The notes under the pieces were generated by a model. It made no database searches, was not told where the DNA came from, and saw nothing but the letters and a program-made list of their open reading frames with translations. From Derxia lacustris (GTDB lineage: Bacteria; Pseudomonadota; Gammaproteobacteria; Burkholderiales; Burkholderiaceae_E), in the NCBI RefSeq assembly GCF_002105195.1, contig NZ_MUHU01000031.1:62001-126000 (forward strand): a stretch of 64,000 nt of DNA. Direction: 5' to 3'. This document shows positions 30,015 through 38,579 of this stretch, one piece after another. Each line of letters starts with the position of its first letter. The first letter of the stretch is position 1. Position numbers and translations under genes: made by a program.

Positions 30015-30766
30015 CGCCGCGCCCGCTCACCGTCGCCGACCGCTTCTCCGCCGCCGCCGCGCGCTACGACGCCGCAGCGCGCGCCCAGCAGAGCGCCGCC
30101 GCGCAGTTCGCCGACTGGCTCGCCCAGGCCGAGCCCGCTGCCGCGCCGGCCCGCATCGCCGAGCTGGGCTGCGGCACCGGCTTCCTCAGCGCGCATCTGC
30201 TCGCACGCTGGCCGGATGCCGAACTGCTCGCCACCGACCTCGCGCCGGCCATGGTCGAGCACTGCCGCACGCGCTTCGCCGATCAGCCGCGCCTGACCGC
30301 CGCCCAGGCCGATGCGCGCCAGATCCGCTTTGCGCCCGCGCCCGACTGGATCGTCTCGGCCATGTGCCTGCAATGGCTGCATCCGCTTGAAGCCGTACTC
30401 GATCTGCATCTTTCGCAATGCCGCGTGCTGGCCTTCAGCCTGCTGCTCGACGGCTCCTTCGCGGCCTGGCGCGCGGCGCACGATGCGGTCGGCGCCGACT
30501 GCGGCCTGCAACCGCTGCCCAGGGCCGAGGCGCTCGCCGCGCTGTGCCGGCGGCTCGCCGCCGTCCACGGCCGCAGCTGCCGGATCGAGTTCGTGCGCGT
30601 CGACGAGCCGCATGCCGACGGCCTGGCGTTTGCGCGCGCGCTGCGGGCCATCGGCGCCGATGCCGCGCGCGCCGGTCATCGTCCGGTCGCGCTGCGGCGC
30701 GTGCTCGCGGCCTGCCCGGCGCCGCTGGTCATGAATTACGAACTCGCCTTCGTCCGCATCGCATGA
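30011..30766 (+). CDS. bioC: malonyl-ACP O-methyltransferase
   Basis: Methylates malonyl-ACP to let fatty-acid synthesis build the pimeloyl chain. A 251-residue class I methyltransferase: DRFSAAAARYDAAARAQ at the N-terminus (typical BioC), IAELGCGTGFLSAHLLARW (AdoMet loop), LLATDLAPAMVEHC, WIVSAMCLQWLHPLEAVL, and the C-terminal LAFSLLLDGSFAAWRAAH. ATG at 30011 overlaps the hydrolase stop (ATGA) and its own stop overlaps bioD the same way. Confidence 0.92.
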   Translation: MTPRPLTVADRFSAAAARYDAAARAQQSAAAQFADWLAQAEPAAAPARIAELGCGTGFLSAHLLARWPDAELLATDLAPAMVEHCRTRFADQPRLTAAQADARQIRFAPAPDWIVSAMCLQWLHPLEAVLDLHLSQCRVLAFSLLLDGSFAAWRAAHDAVGADCGLQPLPRAEALAALCRRLAAVHGRSCRIEFVRVDEPHADGLAFARALRAIGADAARAGHRPVALRRVLAACPAPLVMNYELAFVRIA

Positions 30767-31392
30767 AAGCCATCTTCATCGCCGGCACCGACACCGGCGT
30801 GGGCAAGACCCTGGCAAGCGCCTGGATCGCCCACCACTGGCCGGCCGCCTACTGGAAACCGGCCCAGACCGGCACCGCCACCGACGACGGCGACGACAGC
30901 GGCGGCGTGGCGCGGCTGGCCGGCGTGCGGGTGTTTCCCGAAGCCTGCCGGTTTGCCGCGCCCGAATCGCCGGCGCGCGCCGCCGAGCTGGAAGGCCGCG
31001 TCATCGATCCGGCCGGCTTCGTGCTGCCGACCGGCGCCGAGCGGCTGGTGGTGGAAGGCGCGGGCGGCCTGCTGGTGCCGGTCGCGCCCGACTTCCTCAT
31101 GATCGATCTGGCGCGCCAGCTGGCGCTGCCGGTGCTGCTGGTGGCGCGCAGCGGCCTGGGCACCATCAATCACACACTGCTGTCGGTCGAGGCGCTGCGT
31201 GCGCGCGGCCTGCCGCTGCTCGGCGTGGTGATGAGCGGCGCGCCCAATGCCGCCAACCGCGCCGCCATCGAGCGGCACGGCCGGCTGCCGGTGCTGGCCG
31301 AGCTGCCCCGGCTCGACCCGGCCGCCGATCTGGCGGCCCAGCTGCATGCGCTGGCGCTGCCGCCGGCCCTGCGCGCAGCGCTCGACGCCTAG
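30763..31392 (+). CDS. bioD: dethiobiotin synthetase
   Basis: ATP-dependent carboxylation and ring closure of diaminopelargonate. 209 residues. P-loop FIAGTDTGVGKTLASAWI (5-22), substrate lysine region YWKPAQTGTA, VVEGAGGLLVPV and RSGLGTINHTLLSVEAL. Complete. The stop TAG overlaps the stop of the convergent methyltransferase gene: the palindrome CTAG at 31389-31392 serves both, so nothing separates the two transcripts. Confidence 0.95.
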   Translation: MKAIFIAGTDTGVGKTLASAWIAHHWPAAYWKPAQTGTATDDGDDSGGVARLAGVRVFPEACRFAAPESPARAAELEGRVIDPAGFVLPTGAERLVVEGAGGLLVPVAPDFLMIDLARQLALPVLLVARSGLGTINHTLLSVEALRARGLPLLGVVMSGAPNAANRAAIERHGRLPVLAELPRLDPAADLAAQLHALALPPALRAALDA

Positions 31393-32156
31393 GCCGCAGC
31401 GCGCCGCGCCACGAACAGCCCGCAGTCCAGCTCAAAGCTGCAATCCGGTTGCACCTTCCAGGCTGCCCGCACCGCTGCCGGCGCGGCCTGCCACAGATCG
31501 CGGATGGCGGCGGCCCGCACCGCCGGCGTGCGCATGCGCGCCAGCCAGCCGTCGAAGTCGATCGGCAGCCGCCAGGCCTCGTGCGCCTCGACGATCAGGC
31601 CCGCCGCCGCCAGCAGCGCGCGCCATTCCGACGGATTGCGATTGCGCACATGCGAGCGGTCGCGCAGCAGCTCCACCGCCTGAAGATGCATGTCGATTGC
31701 AGCTTCTTCATGCCCGAGCACATCGATGAGCGCCAGCTGCCCGCCCGGCACCAGCACGCGTCGGATCTCGGCCAGCGCGGCCGGCAGATCGCGCCAGTGA
31801 TGCGCCGACATGCGCGTGACCACCATGTCGAAGCTCGCATCGGCGAACGGCAGCCGCTCGGCATGGGCGGGCTGCGCCAGCACATTGGCCAGCCCGCGCC
31901 GCTGCGCCTCGGCCGCGACTATTTCGAGCATTTCGGGCGTCGGATCGCAGGCCGTCACGCTGGCCACGCGCGGCGCGATGGCGAAGGCGGCATGGCCGGC
32001 GCCGCAGCCCAGGTCGAGCGCGCGCGCAGTGCCGCCGGCCGGCGTCAGCGCCGCGAGCCGCGCCAGATCGGCACCGCCGGCATGCACTGCGCTGGTCAGA
32101 TAGGCGGCCGCGCTGGCACCGAATTGCGCAATGGAGGAATCGTCGACGGCTGGCAT
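31389..32156 (-). CDS. class I SAM-dependent methyltransferase
   Basis: A 255-residue Methyltransf_11-type enzyme: ARALDLGCGAGHAAFAIAPR (AdoMet loop), VTACDPTPEMLEIVAAEA, ERLPFADASFDMVVTRMSAH (motif III region) and LVPGGQLALIDVLGHEE. The C-terminal part (LPIDFDGWLARMRTPAVRAA) resembles UbiE/YcgJ-like proteins, but the substrate is unknown. Divergent from the MmyB regulator gene at 32264; an inverted repeat in between could control both. It breaks the biotin cluster between bioD and bioA. Confidence 0.87.
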   Translation of the reverse strand: MPAVDDSSIAQFGASAAAYLTSAVHAGGADLARLAALTPAGGTARALDLGCGAGHAAFAIAPRVASVTACDPTPEMLEIVAAEAQRRGLANVLAQPAHAERLPFADASFDMVVTRMSAHHWRDLPAALAEIRRVLVPGGQLALIDVLGHEEAAIDMHLQAVELLRDRSHVRNRNPSEWRALLAAAGLIVEAHEAWRLPIDFDGWLARMRTPAVRAAAIRDLWQAAPAAVRAAWKVQPDCSFELDCGLFVARRAAA

Positions 32157-32209
32157 GGCAGGCTCCGCTGTGGGTTGGGGCGGCCAATCTAGCGCCGCCT
32201 CGTTCCTGG

Positions 32210-32234
32210 TAACAGGCAGCTGCTTATCCTGTTA
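32210..32234. promoter_or_regulatory. operator candidate between methyltransferase and MmyB regulator
   Basis: TAACAGG (32210-32216) and CCTGTTA (32228-32234) form a perfect inverted repeat with an 11-base spacer. The half-site centres are 18 bases apart, nearly two helical turns. It lies 54 bases before the methyltransferase ATG and 30 before the regulator ATG, in the only AT-rich patch of the spacer. Autoregulation by the adjacent regulator is the simplest reading. Confidence 0.55.
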
Positions 32235-32263
32235 TAAAAGCCAACCGCCAAGTACCCGAAACC

Positions 32264-33052
32264 ATGACTCCAGCCCCCACTCTCGGCGCCTTTCTGCGCA
32301 GCCATCGCGAGCGTCTGTCGCCGGCCGCGCTCGGCCTGCCGGCCGGCCTGCGCCGGCGCACGCCCGGCCTGCGGCGCGAGGAGCTGGCCCAGCTCGCCGG
32401 CCTCAGTCCCACCTGGCTCACCTGGGCCGAGCAGGGCCGGGCGGTGGCGCTGTCGGCCGAGGCGCTCGCGCGTCTTGCCGCCGCGCTGCAACTCTCGGCC
32501 GCCGAGCGCCGCTATCTGTTCGAGCTGGCCGGTCGGCGCGATCCGGCCCAGCCGCTGCTCGCCGACAGCGTCGCGCCGCTGCTGCTCGCCAGCGTCGATG
32601 CGGTGCGCCATCCGGCTTATCTGCTCGACCGCCAGTGGACCGCGCTGGCCGCCAATGCCGCCGCGCGCCGCCTCTTCACCGGCTGGCTCGACCGGCGCGC
32701 CAGCGAGCGCAATCTGCTGCGCTTCATGTTCCTCGACCCGTCGGCGCGCGCCCTGGTGCGCGACTGGCCCGAGCGCGCCGCGCGCCTGGTCGCCGAGTTC
32801 CGCGCCCACAGCGCCGGCTTCGTCGCCGAGTCGCCAACGCGCGAACTGGTCGCCGCGCTCTGCGCCGCCAGCGCCGATTTCGCGCGGCTCTGGTCGGCGC
32901 AGGATGTGCAGTCGCGCGACGGCGGCCGACGCCTGTTCGATCACCCCCGGCAGGGCGCGCTCGCCTTCGACCAGATCACCCTCGCTCCCGCCGGCGCGCC
33001 CGGCGTGCTGCTGGTGATGCTGCTGCCCTCCACCGCTTCCTCCTCGACATGA
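32264..33052 (+). CDS. helix-turn-helix regulator of the MmyB family
   Basis: A 262-residue protein. XRE-type DNA-binding domain at 5-75 (LGAFLRSHRERLSP, TPGLRREELAQLAGLSPTWL, WAEQGRAVALS). A PAS-like MmyB ligand domain follows (PAYLLDRQWTALAANAAARR, NLLRFMFLDPSARAL, HPRQGALAFDQITLAPA). Regulators of this type often bind a small fatty-acid-like ligand and control a divergent gene. Its stop overlaps the bioA ATG (ATGA), so bioA is translated with it. This opens the possibility that biotin or a pimelate-like intermediate controls bioA through this protein; that is inference. Confidence 0.88.
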   Translation: MTPAPTLGAFLRSHRERLSPAALGLPAGLRRRTPGLRREELAQLAGLSPTWLTWAEQGRAVALSAEALARLAAALQLSAAERRYLFELAGRRDPAQPLLADSVAPLLLASVDAVRHPAYLLDRQWTALAANAAARRLFTGWLDRRASERNLLRFMFLDPSARALVRDWPERAARLVAEFRAHSAGFVAESPTRELVAALCAASADFARLWSAQDVQSRDGGRRLFDHPRQGALAFDQITLAPAGAPGVLLVMLLPSTASSST

Positions 33053-34407
33053 CCGCACCCGACTGGCTCGCCCTCGACCGCGCCCATTGCTGGCACCCGT
33101 TCACCCAGGCCCAGACCGCGCCCGCACCGCTGCCCATCGTGCGTGGCGAAGGCTCATGGCTCATCGCCGCCGACGGTCGGCGCTATCTCGATGCGGTGTC
33201 GAGCTGGTGGGTCAATCTGCACGGCCACGCGCATCCGGCCATCGCCCGCGCACTGGCCGAGCAGGCGCTGACGCTGGAGCACACGATGTTCGCCGGCATC
33301 GCGCACGAGCCGGCCGCGCGCCTCGCGGCCGAGCTGGCGGCCCGCGCGCCGGCGCCGCTCAAGCATGTGTTCTTCTCCGACAACGGCTCCACCGCCATCG
33401 AGGTCGCGCTCAAGATCGCCTGCCAGTACTGGATCAACCAGGGCCGCAAGCGCCACCGCTTTCTCGCCTTCGAGGGCGGCTATCACGGCGACACCTTCGG
33501 CGCGATGGCGGCTGGCAAGTCGTCGGGCTTCTACACGCCGTTCGAGGACTGGCTGTTCGGCGTCGACTTCCTGCCCTGGCCGCAAAGCTGGATCGACAAT
33601 GCCTCTATCGATGCCGAGGAAGCCGCCGCGCTGGCCCGGCTCGACGCCTACCTGGACCGGCATGGCGACGACCTCGCCGCCTTCATCTTCGAGCCGCTGG
33701 TGCAGGGCGCCTCGGGCATGCGCATGGCGCGCGCACCGTTCCAGCGTGCGGTCTGCGAGCGGGTGCGCGCGCGCGGCGTGCCGGTCATCTTCGATGAGGT
33801 CATGACCGGCTTCGGTCGCACCGGCCGCATGTTCGCGGCCGAGCACATCGGCTTCACGCCCGACCTGCTGTGCGTGTGCAAGGGCCTCACCGGCGGCTTC
33901 TTGCCGATGGCCGCGACGCTGGCCCAGCCGCACATCCACGATGCCTTCCTCGGCGAAAACGTCGACCGCGCGCTGCTGCACGGCCACACCTTCACCGCCA
34001 ATCCGCTCGGCTGCGCCGCCGCACTGGCCTCGCTCAAGCTGTTCGACGACGAAGACGTGATGGCGAAGATCGTCGCGCTGGAGGCGATGCAGGCCGAGCG
34101 GCTCGCGGCCATCGCCGGCCATCCGCTGGTCACGCGGCCGCGCCAGTGGGGCACGATCGCCGCCTTCGATCTGGCCCAGCCCGCTGGCGATGTCGGTGGC
34201 TATGCCTCGGCATCCGGCCGCGCGCTGCGCGAAGCGATGATTGCGCGCGGCGTGCTCATGCGGCCGATGGGCGATGCGGTCTACTTCCTGCCGCCCTACT
34301 GCACCTCGGCCGACGATCTGGACTTTGCCTATGCGCAATTGCGTGCGGTGCTCGATGAGCTGGCCGATCCCGCCGCGCGTGCCGGAGCGCCGAGCGACCT
34401 GTTCTGA
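33049..34407 (+). CDS. bioA: adenosylmethionine-8-amino-7-oxononanoate aminotransferase
   Basis: Makes diaminopelargonate using S-adenosylmethionine as amino donor (PLP, class III). 452 residues. N-terminal [13 protein letters not shown] (BioA-specific), [73 protein letters not shown] and the PLP Lys in [18 protein letters not shown]. Complete. Coupled to the MmyB regulator rather than to bioFCD. Confidence 0.96.
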   Translation: MTAPDWLALDRAHCWHPFTQAQTAPAPLPIVRGEGSWLIAADGRRYLDAVSSWWVNLHGHAHPAIARALAEQALTLEHTMFAGIAHEPAARLAAELAARAPAPLKHVFFSDNGSTAIEVALKIACQYWINQGRKRHRFLAFEGGYHGDTFGAMAAGKSSGFYTPFEDWLFGVDFLPWPQSWIDNASIDAEEAAALARLDAYLDRHGDDLAAFIFEPLVQGASGMRMARAPFQRAVCERVRARGVPVIFDEVMTGFGRTGRMFAAEHIGFTPDLLCVCKGLTGGFLPMAATLAQPHIHDAFLGENVDRALLHGHTFTANPLGCAAALASLKLFDDEDVMAKIVALEAMQAERLAAIAGHPLVTRPRQWGTIAAFDLAQPAGDVGGYASASGRALREAMIARGVLMRPMGDAVYFLPPYCTSADDLDFAYAQLRAVLDELADPAARAGAPSDLF

Positions 34408-34421
34408 CGGCGGGTCGGCGC

Positions 34422-34748
34422 TCAGCGCCGGTCGCCGCCGCGCCAGCGGCCGCCGTCACGCGGCCCGCCGCCCCAGCCCTCGCCGCGATGTGGCCCGCGG
34501 CCGAAGCCCGGCGCCCATCCACCGCCGTAACGCGGCGGAACGATCACCGGCGGCGCAATGATCACCGGCGGCGGCGTGTAGTAGCGCGGCTGATAGATCG
34601 GCGGCGCGCTGTAGATGCGCGAGCCGTAATAGGGCTGGGAGTAATAGATGTCTTCGCGATACACCTCTGTGCGGTAGGGCTCGCCATAGACGGCGCAGCC
34701 GCCGAGCAGGGCGACGAGAACGGGCAGGACAGCAAGGCGGCAGTGCAT
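34422..34748 (-). CDS. small Tyr/Pro/Gly-rich lipoprotein
   Basis: A 108-residue protein with a lipoprotein signal: MHCRLAVLPVLVALLGGCAV, where LGGC is the lipobox and Cys18 the acylated residue. The mature part is rich in Tyr and Pro (YYSQPYYGSRIYSAPPIY, RYYTPPPVIIAPPVIVPPRY) and ends in a Gly/Arg tail (GEGWGGGPRDGGRWRGGDRR). No enzyme motif. Likely a periplasmic or outer-membrane structural lipoprotein of the disordered 'PXXP/YxP' sort. Its stop faces the bioA stop 14 bases away. Confidence 0.75.
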   Translation of the reverse strand: MHCRLAVLPVLVALLGGCAVYGEPYRTEVYREDIYYSQPYYGSRIYSAPPIYQPRYYTPPPVIIAPPVIVPPRYGGGWAPGFGRGPHRGEGWGGGPRDGGRWRGGDRR

Positions 34749-34902
34749 GAAAGGCCCCGAAAAGCGCGATCGGTCACTGCACGCTAGCGCTGCGTCGGGG
34801 CGGGCGGCGTTTCGCGCCGGCTACGCCTGTAACGGCCGGGCTCGGCTTCTTCTGCACCAGCGGCAGGCCGGTCCGCAATGCTCCGATCCGGCCGCCACAA
34901 TG

Positions 34903-34938
34903 AAAAACGCCCCGCAGGCTTGTGGCCGACGAGGCGTT
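34903..34938 (-). terminator. rho-independent terminator after initiator tRNA
   Basis: On the minus strand AACGCC (34938-34933) and GGCGTT (34911-34906) form the stem and five T residues end the element (34907-34903). It lies 9 bases past the CCA end of the tRNA gene. Confidence 0.65.
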
Positions 34939-34946
34939 CTCGAAAC

Positions 34947-35023
<77 letters not shown>

Positions 35024-35049
35024 TCTGAAGAGGCCGGACTCTAGCACGC

Positions 35050-36297
35050 TCAGGGGATAACGCAAGGCTTTGCAGAAACTTTCTCGTCCGGCGCGATGGG
35101 CGCTGTTGTTCTGGCGCGCGATTCCTTCGGATCGCGGAACACCAGTGGCTGGGCTGGCGCGCTGCGCGGCTGCTGCGCGAGCGATACCGCCGCGTCCACC
35201 ACGGCGCGCTGCGGCGACTTGGCGCAGACCGGATCGGCTGCCGCCGGATCGCCGGCCAGCATGTAGGCCTGGCAACGGCAGCCGCCCAGGTCCTTCTCCT
35301 TCTCGTCGCAGCTGGCGCAGGGTTGCTTCATCCAGCCGGTGCCGCGATAGCGGTTGAAGCCTTCGCTCGAATGCCAGATGTCGGCGACCGGCATGCTGCG
35401 CACATTGGGGAAGTCGAGGCCGGGCAGCATGCGCGCGGTATGGCAGGGCAGGGCCGTGCCGTCGGGCGTGACGGTGAGGAAGACATTGCCCCAGCCATTC
35501 ATGCATTTCTTCGGCCGGTTTTCGTAGTAGTCGGGCACGACGTAGAAGATGCGCATGCGGTCGCCGTGGGCGGCGCGCCAGTCGTTGGTGATGCGCTCGG
35601 CGCGTTCGAGCTGGGCGCGCGACGGCAGCAGCTCGTCGCGGTTGAGCAGCGCCCACGAGTAGTACTGGCTGTTGGCCAGCTCCAGATACTCGGCACCAAG
35701 CTCGTCGGCCATCTCGATGATGCGGTCGATGTACTCGATGTTGAGCCGGTGCACGACGCAGTTGAGCACCATCGGCCAGCCGTGGTCCTTGATGATGCGG
35801 GCCACCTTCTGCTTGAGATCGAAGGTGCGGGTGTGCGAGAGAAAGTCGTTCAGCTCGCGCGTGGAGTCCTGGAACGACAGCTGGATGTGATCGAGCCCGG
35901 CGGCCTTGAGCGCGGCGGCGCGCTGCTCGGTGAGGCCCACGCCCGAGGTGAGCAGGTTGGTGTAGAAGCCGAGCCGGTGCGCCTCGGCGACCAGCACTTC
36001 GAGGTCGTCGCGCAGCATGGGCTCGCCGCCCGAGAAGCCGCATTGCACCGCGCCGGCGGCACGCGCCTCGCGCAGCACGCGCAGCCAGTCGTCGGTGGAA
36101 AGCTCGGCTTCGTGCCGGGCGAAGTCGACCGGGTTGTAGCAGAACACGCAATGCAGCGGACAGCGGTAGGTGAGCTCGGCGAGCAGCCAGAGCGGCGGGC
36201 CGGCCGGCGCCACACCACCGGCGGCAATGGGCGCGGCCTGCGGCGTGCGCAGCGCCGCCAGAGCGGCATTGCCGGTACTGCTTTCAGGACAGCTCAT
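35050..36297 (-). CDS. pqqE: PqqA peptide cyclase (radical SAM)
   Basis: Forms the Glu-Tyr carbon-carbon bond in the PqqA peptide, with PqqD as peptide chaperone. 415 residues from ATG 36297 (GGGAG 8 bases upstream). Radical-SAM cluster site CPLHCVFCYNP, then QCGFSGGEPMLRDDL, and the SPASM auxiliary cluster cysteines in ALPCHTARMLPGL and CASCDEKEKDLGGCRC. The C-terminus (PAQPLVFRDPKESRARTT) is a longer Ala/Pro/Arg tail than usual. Last gene of pqqABCDE. No pqqF/G protease gene follows; tRNA-fMet comes next. Confidence 0.96.
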   Translation of the reverse strand: MSCPESSTGNAALAALRTPQAAPIAAGGVAPAGPPLWLLAELTYRCPLHCVFCYNPVDFARHEAELSTDDWLRVLREARAAGAVQCGFSGGEPMLRDDLEVLVAEAHRLGFYTNLLTSGVGLTEQRAAALKAAGLDHIQLSFQDSTRELNDFLSHTRTFDLKQKVARIIKDHGWPMVLNCVVHRLNIEYIDRIIEMADELGAEYLELANSQYYSWALLNRDELLPSRAQLERAERITNDWRAAHGDRMRIFYVVPDYYENRPKKCMNGWGNVFLTVTPDGTALPCHTARMLPGLDFPNVRSMPVADIWHSSEGFNRYRGTGWMKQPCASCDEKEKDLGGCRCQAYMLAGDPAAADPVCAKSPQRAVVDAAVSLAQQPRSAPAQPLVFRDPKESRARTTAPIAPDEKVSAKPCVIP

Positions 36298-36313
36298 CCA
36301 CGTCTCCCGGCGC

Positions 36314-36601
36314 TCAAGTCTCGATCCAGCGCTTGCTGCGCGCGATGTCGAGAAAGCCCAGCACATCGGCGGTCAGGCCGGTGGCGGAGAAGGCCGCTTC
36401 CAGCTCGGCGACGATCTGCGCCACGGTCTTGCTGCCGTCGCAGCGGCTCATGATTTCGCCGGCGCTCTGGTTGAGCTTGACCATGCCTTCCGGATACAGC
36501 AGCACCCAGCTCTGCTGCACCTCCTCGTATTGCAGCCGGAACAGCCGCGCGACGCGCGGCACGACCGCGAGCGCGGCATCGGACTCGACCGGCGCGCTCA
36601 C
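36314..36601 (-). CDS. pqqD: PqqA-binding protein PqqD
   Basis: A 95-residue peptide chaperone that presents PqqA to PqqE. Conserved pieces: [40 protein letters not shown] and [16 protein letters not shown]. The start is GTG overlapping the pqqC stop (GTGA), giving the normal length. Expression is therefore coupled to pqqC. Confidence 0.93.
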   Translation of the reverse strand: MSAPVESDAALAVVPRVARLFRLQYEEVQQSWVLLYPEGMVKLNQSAGEIMSRCDGSKTVAQIVAELEAAFSATGLTADVLGFLDIARSKRWIET

Positions 36602-37347
36602 TGCGCCACGCCCTGCACGCCGTAGCGCAGCGCCATCGCATCGTTCATCGCCCACAGGATGTCGAGCTTGAACTGGAGGATTTCGAGCGCGCGGTCCTGC
36701 TGCTCGCGGCTGCGGAAATGGTCGAGCGTGACGGCCAGCCCCTGCTCCACATCGCGCCGCGCCTGGCTCACGCGGTTGCGGAAATACTGCAAGCCGCTGC
36801 TCTCGATCCACGGGTAATGCTCGGGCCAGGTGGCGAGGCGCTGCTTGTGGATTTCGGGCGCGAACAGCTCGGTGAGCGAGGAGCACACAGCCTCCTGCCA
36901 CGGCGCGCGGCGCGCGAAGTTGACATAGGCATCGACCGCAAACCGCACCGCCGGCGTCACATGGCGCAGATCGGTGATTTCCTCGCGCGTGAGGCCGGTG
37001 GCAATGCCGAGCCGGATCCACGCCTCGATGCCGCCGTCGTCCTTCACCGTCTGGCCGTCCGAGCCGGTGATCTCGAAACCGTCGTGATCGAGGATGCGCT
37101 GGAGCCAGCCGCGCCGCACTTCGCGGTCGGGGCAGTTGCTGAGCACCGCCGCGTCTTTCACCGGGATGGCGATCTGGTAGTAGAAGCGGTTCGCCACCCA
37201 GCCGCGAATCTGCTCGGGCGTGGCCTTGCCCGTGTTGAGCATGACGTTGAACGGATGGTGGATGTGATAGGCGCGGCCCTTGGCGCGCAGTTGCGCCTCG
37301 AACTCGTCGCGGTTCCAGGCGAGGGCGAAACCTTGGGGTGCGTTCAC
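36598..37347 (-). CDS. pqqC: pyrroloquinoline-quinone synthase
   Basis: Oxygen-dependent ring closure and eight-electron oxidation that yields PQQ. 249 residues, standard length. Typical stretches: [60 protein letters not shown] and [18 protein letters not shown]. It starts with GTG overlapping the pqqB stop (GTGA). Confidence 0.96.
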   Translation of the reverse strand: MNAPQGFALAWNRDEFEAQLRAKGRAYHIHHPFNVMLNTGKATPEQIRGWVANRFYYQIAIPVKDAAVLSNCPDREVRRGWLQRILDHDGFEITGSDGQTVKDDGGIEAWIRLGIATGLTREEITDLRHVTPAVRFAVDAYVNFARRAPWQEAVCSSLTELFAPEIHKQRLATWPEHYPWIESSGLQYFRNRVSQARRDVEQGLAVTLDHFRSREQQDRALEILQFKLDILWAMNDAMALRYGVQGVAQ

Positions 37348-38261
37348 AGCGCGATCTCCATGCCGTCATGCGCCACCTCGATGCCGTGGGCGGTGAGCAG
37401 CGCGCGTTCGGCGCTGTCTTCATCGAGGATGGGATTGGTGTTGTTGATGTGGATGAGCACCTTGCGGGTGCCGGCGGGCAGCCGGTCGAGCCACTCGATC
37501 ATTCCGCCCGGGCCGCTCTGCGCGAGATGGCCCATCTGCACCGCGCGCTTGGGGCTGGCGCCGAGGGCGATCATCTCGTCGTCGGTCCAGAAGGTGCCGT
37601 CGACCAGCACGCAGTCGGCGGCCTGCATCGCGGCCCACACGGCCGGTTCCATCTCGCCGAGGCCCGGCGCGTAGAACAGCTTGCGGCCGCTCGCCCCGTC
37701 GGTGACGGTCACGCCGATGTTGTCGCCGGCGCGCGGATGATCGCGGTGCGGCGAGTAGGGCGGCGCATTGCTGATGAGCGGCAGCGCGCTGAATGCCAGG
37801 CCGCGCACGCGCGCGATCTCGAAGGCGCTGGCATCGGTCGGCACTTCGTTCCAGTCGAGCTTGCAGTAGTGCGCGAGCAGGCCGAACAGCGGATTGCCGG
37901 CGCTCAGGTCTTCCTTCACCGGCGCGGTACACCACAGCGGCCAGGGCTTGCGGTGCTCGCGCAGCATGTAGAGGCCGGTGGTGTGGTCGATCTGGCCGTC
38001 GATGAGCACGATGGCCTCGATGGCGGTGTCGCGCAGCTCGCGCGCCGAATGCAGCGCCGGGAAGCTGCGCAACTGCGCCAGCACATCGGGCGAGGCGTTG
38101 AACAGCACCCAGCGCTCGCCGTCGCCGCTCACGGCGATCGACGACTGCGTGCGGGCGGTGGCGCGCACCGTGCCGTCGCGCAGGCCGGCGCAGTTGCGGC
38201 AGTTGCAGTTCCATTGCGGGAAGCCGCCGCCGGCGCCCGAGCCGAGGATGCGGATGTGCAT
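37344..38261 (-). CDS. pqqB: coenzyme PQQ synthesis protein B
   Basis: Metallo-beta-lactamase-fold oxygenase that hydroxylates the Glu-Tyr intermediate. 305 residues. [55 protein letters not shown] (metal-site region), [15 protein letters not shown] and [15 protein letters not shown] are all family hallmarks. Starts 74 bases after pqqA, beyond an attenuator hairpin. Confidence 0.96.
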   Translation of the reverse strand: MHIRILGSGAGGGFPQWNCNCRNCAGLRDGTVRATARTQSSIAVSGDGERWVLFNASPDVLAQLRSFPALHSARELRDTAIEAIVLIDGQIDHTTGLYMLREHRKPWPLWCTAPVKEDLSAGNPLFGLLAHYCKLDWNEVPTDASAFEIARVRGLAFSALPLISNAPPYSPHRDHPRAGDNIGVTVTDGASGRKLFYAPGLGEMEPAVWAAMQAADCVLVDGTFWTDDEMIALGASPKRAVQMGHLAQSGPGGMIEWLDRLPAGTRKVLIHINNTNPILDEDSAERALLTAHGIEVAHDGMEIAL

Positions 38262-38287
38262 GTGCGTCGCCCTGAATGTGGTTCGCG

Positions 38288-38321
38288 AAAAAAAAGCGGG
38301 CGCCCCGCGAGGAACGCCCGC
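38288..38321 (-). terminator. intrinsic terminator/attenuator between pqqA and pqqB
   Basis: On the minus strand GCGGGCG (38321-38315) and CGCCCGC (38302-38296) form a 7-bp GC stem with a 12-base loop, followed by eight T residues. It lies 14 bases after the pqqA stop. It would end most transcripts after pqqA and let a minority read into pqqBCDE, giving an excess of the PqqA precursor peptide. Confidence 0.85.
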
Positions 38322-38335
38322 TCGCTGGCCGCTGC

Positions 38336-38410
38336 TTAGCGGTTGGCGATGTACATCGTGATTTCGAAGCCGAAGCGCAGGTCGGTGGCGGCGGGGGTGG
38401 TCCAGGTCAT
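38336..38410 (-). CDS. pqqA: PQQ precursor peptide PqqA
   Basis: A 24-residue peptide, [20 protein letters not shown] followed by IANR. The Glu16 and Tyr20 pair (E-x3-Y) that becomes PQQ is intact, and the [12 protein letters not shown] end matches the family. GAGGAG stands 6 bases before the ATG, a strong ribosome-binding site. First gene of the pqq operon; divergent from the sensor kinase at 38580. Confidence 0.95.
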   Translation of the reverse strand: MTWTTPAATDLRFGFEITMYIANR

Positions 38411-38510
38411 GTCAGTCTCCTCGGGTGGGTTGAGCCGGGCGCGAACCCGGTGTGGAAGGAGATTGCCGATTGCTGCACTGCGTGCGCCTCGCGTAAAGCT
38501 GGAATCGCGC

Positions 38511-38527
38511 CTCATGATTTTCATGAG
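38511..38527. promoter_or_regulatory. perfect 17-bp palindrome between pqqA and the sensor kinase
   Basis: CTCATGATTTTCATGAG: two perfect 7-base arms with a 3-base centre. It lies about 100 bases before the pqqA ATG and 53 before the kinase ATG, in the only intergenic region the two divergent units share. Size and symmetry suit a LuxR/NarL-type response regulator, and one is encoded at 39940-40587. Confidence 0.55.
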
Positions 38528-38579
38528 CCTGCCGGGCGCCGCTCGACAGCCTGCGCGCCGCCTGCCATAAGCCCACGCC

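Noticed and set aside
35050..38410. pqqF/pqqG protease gene within the pqq cluster
   Set aside because: No zinc-protease frame precedes or follows pqqABCDE here; the PqqA-processing protease must be elsewhere.
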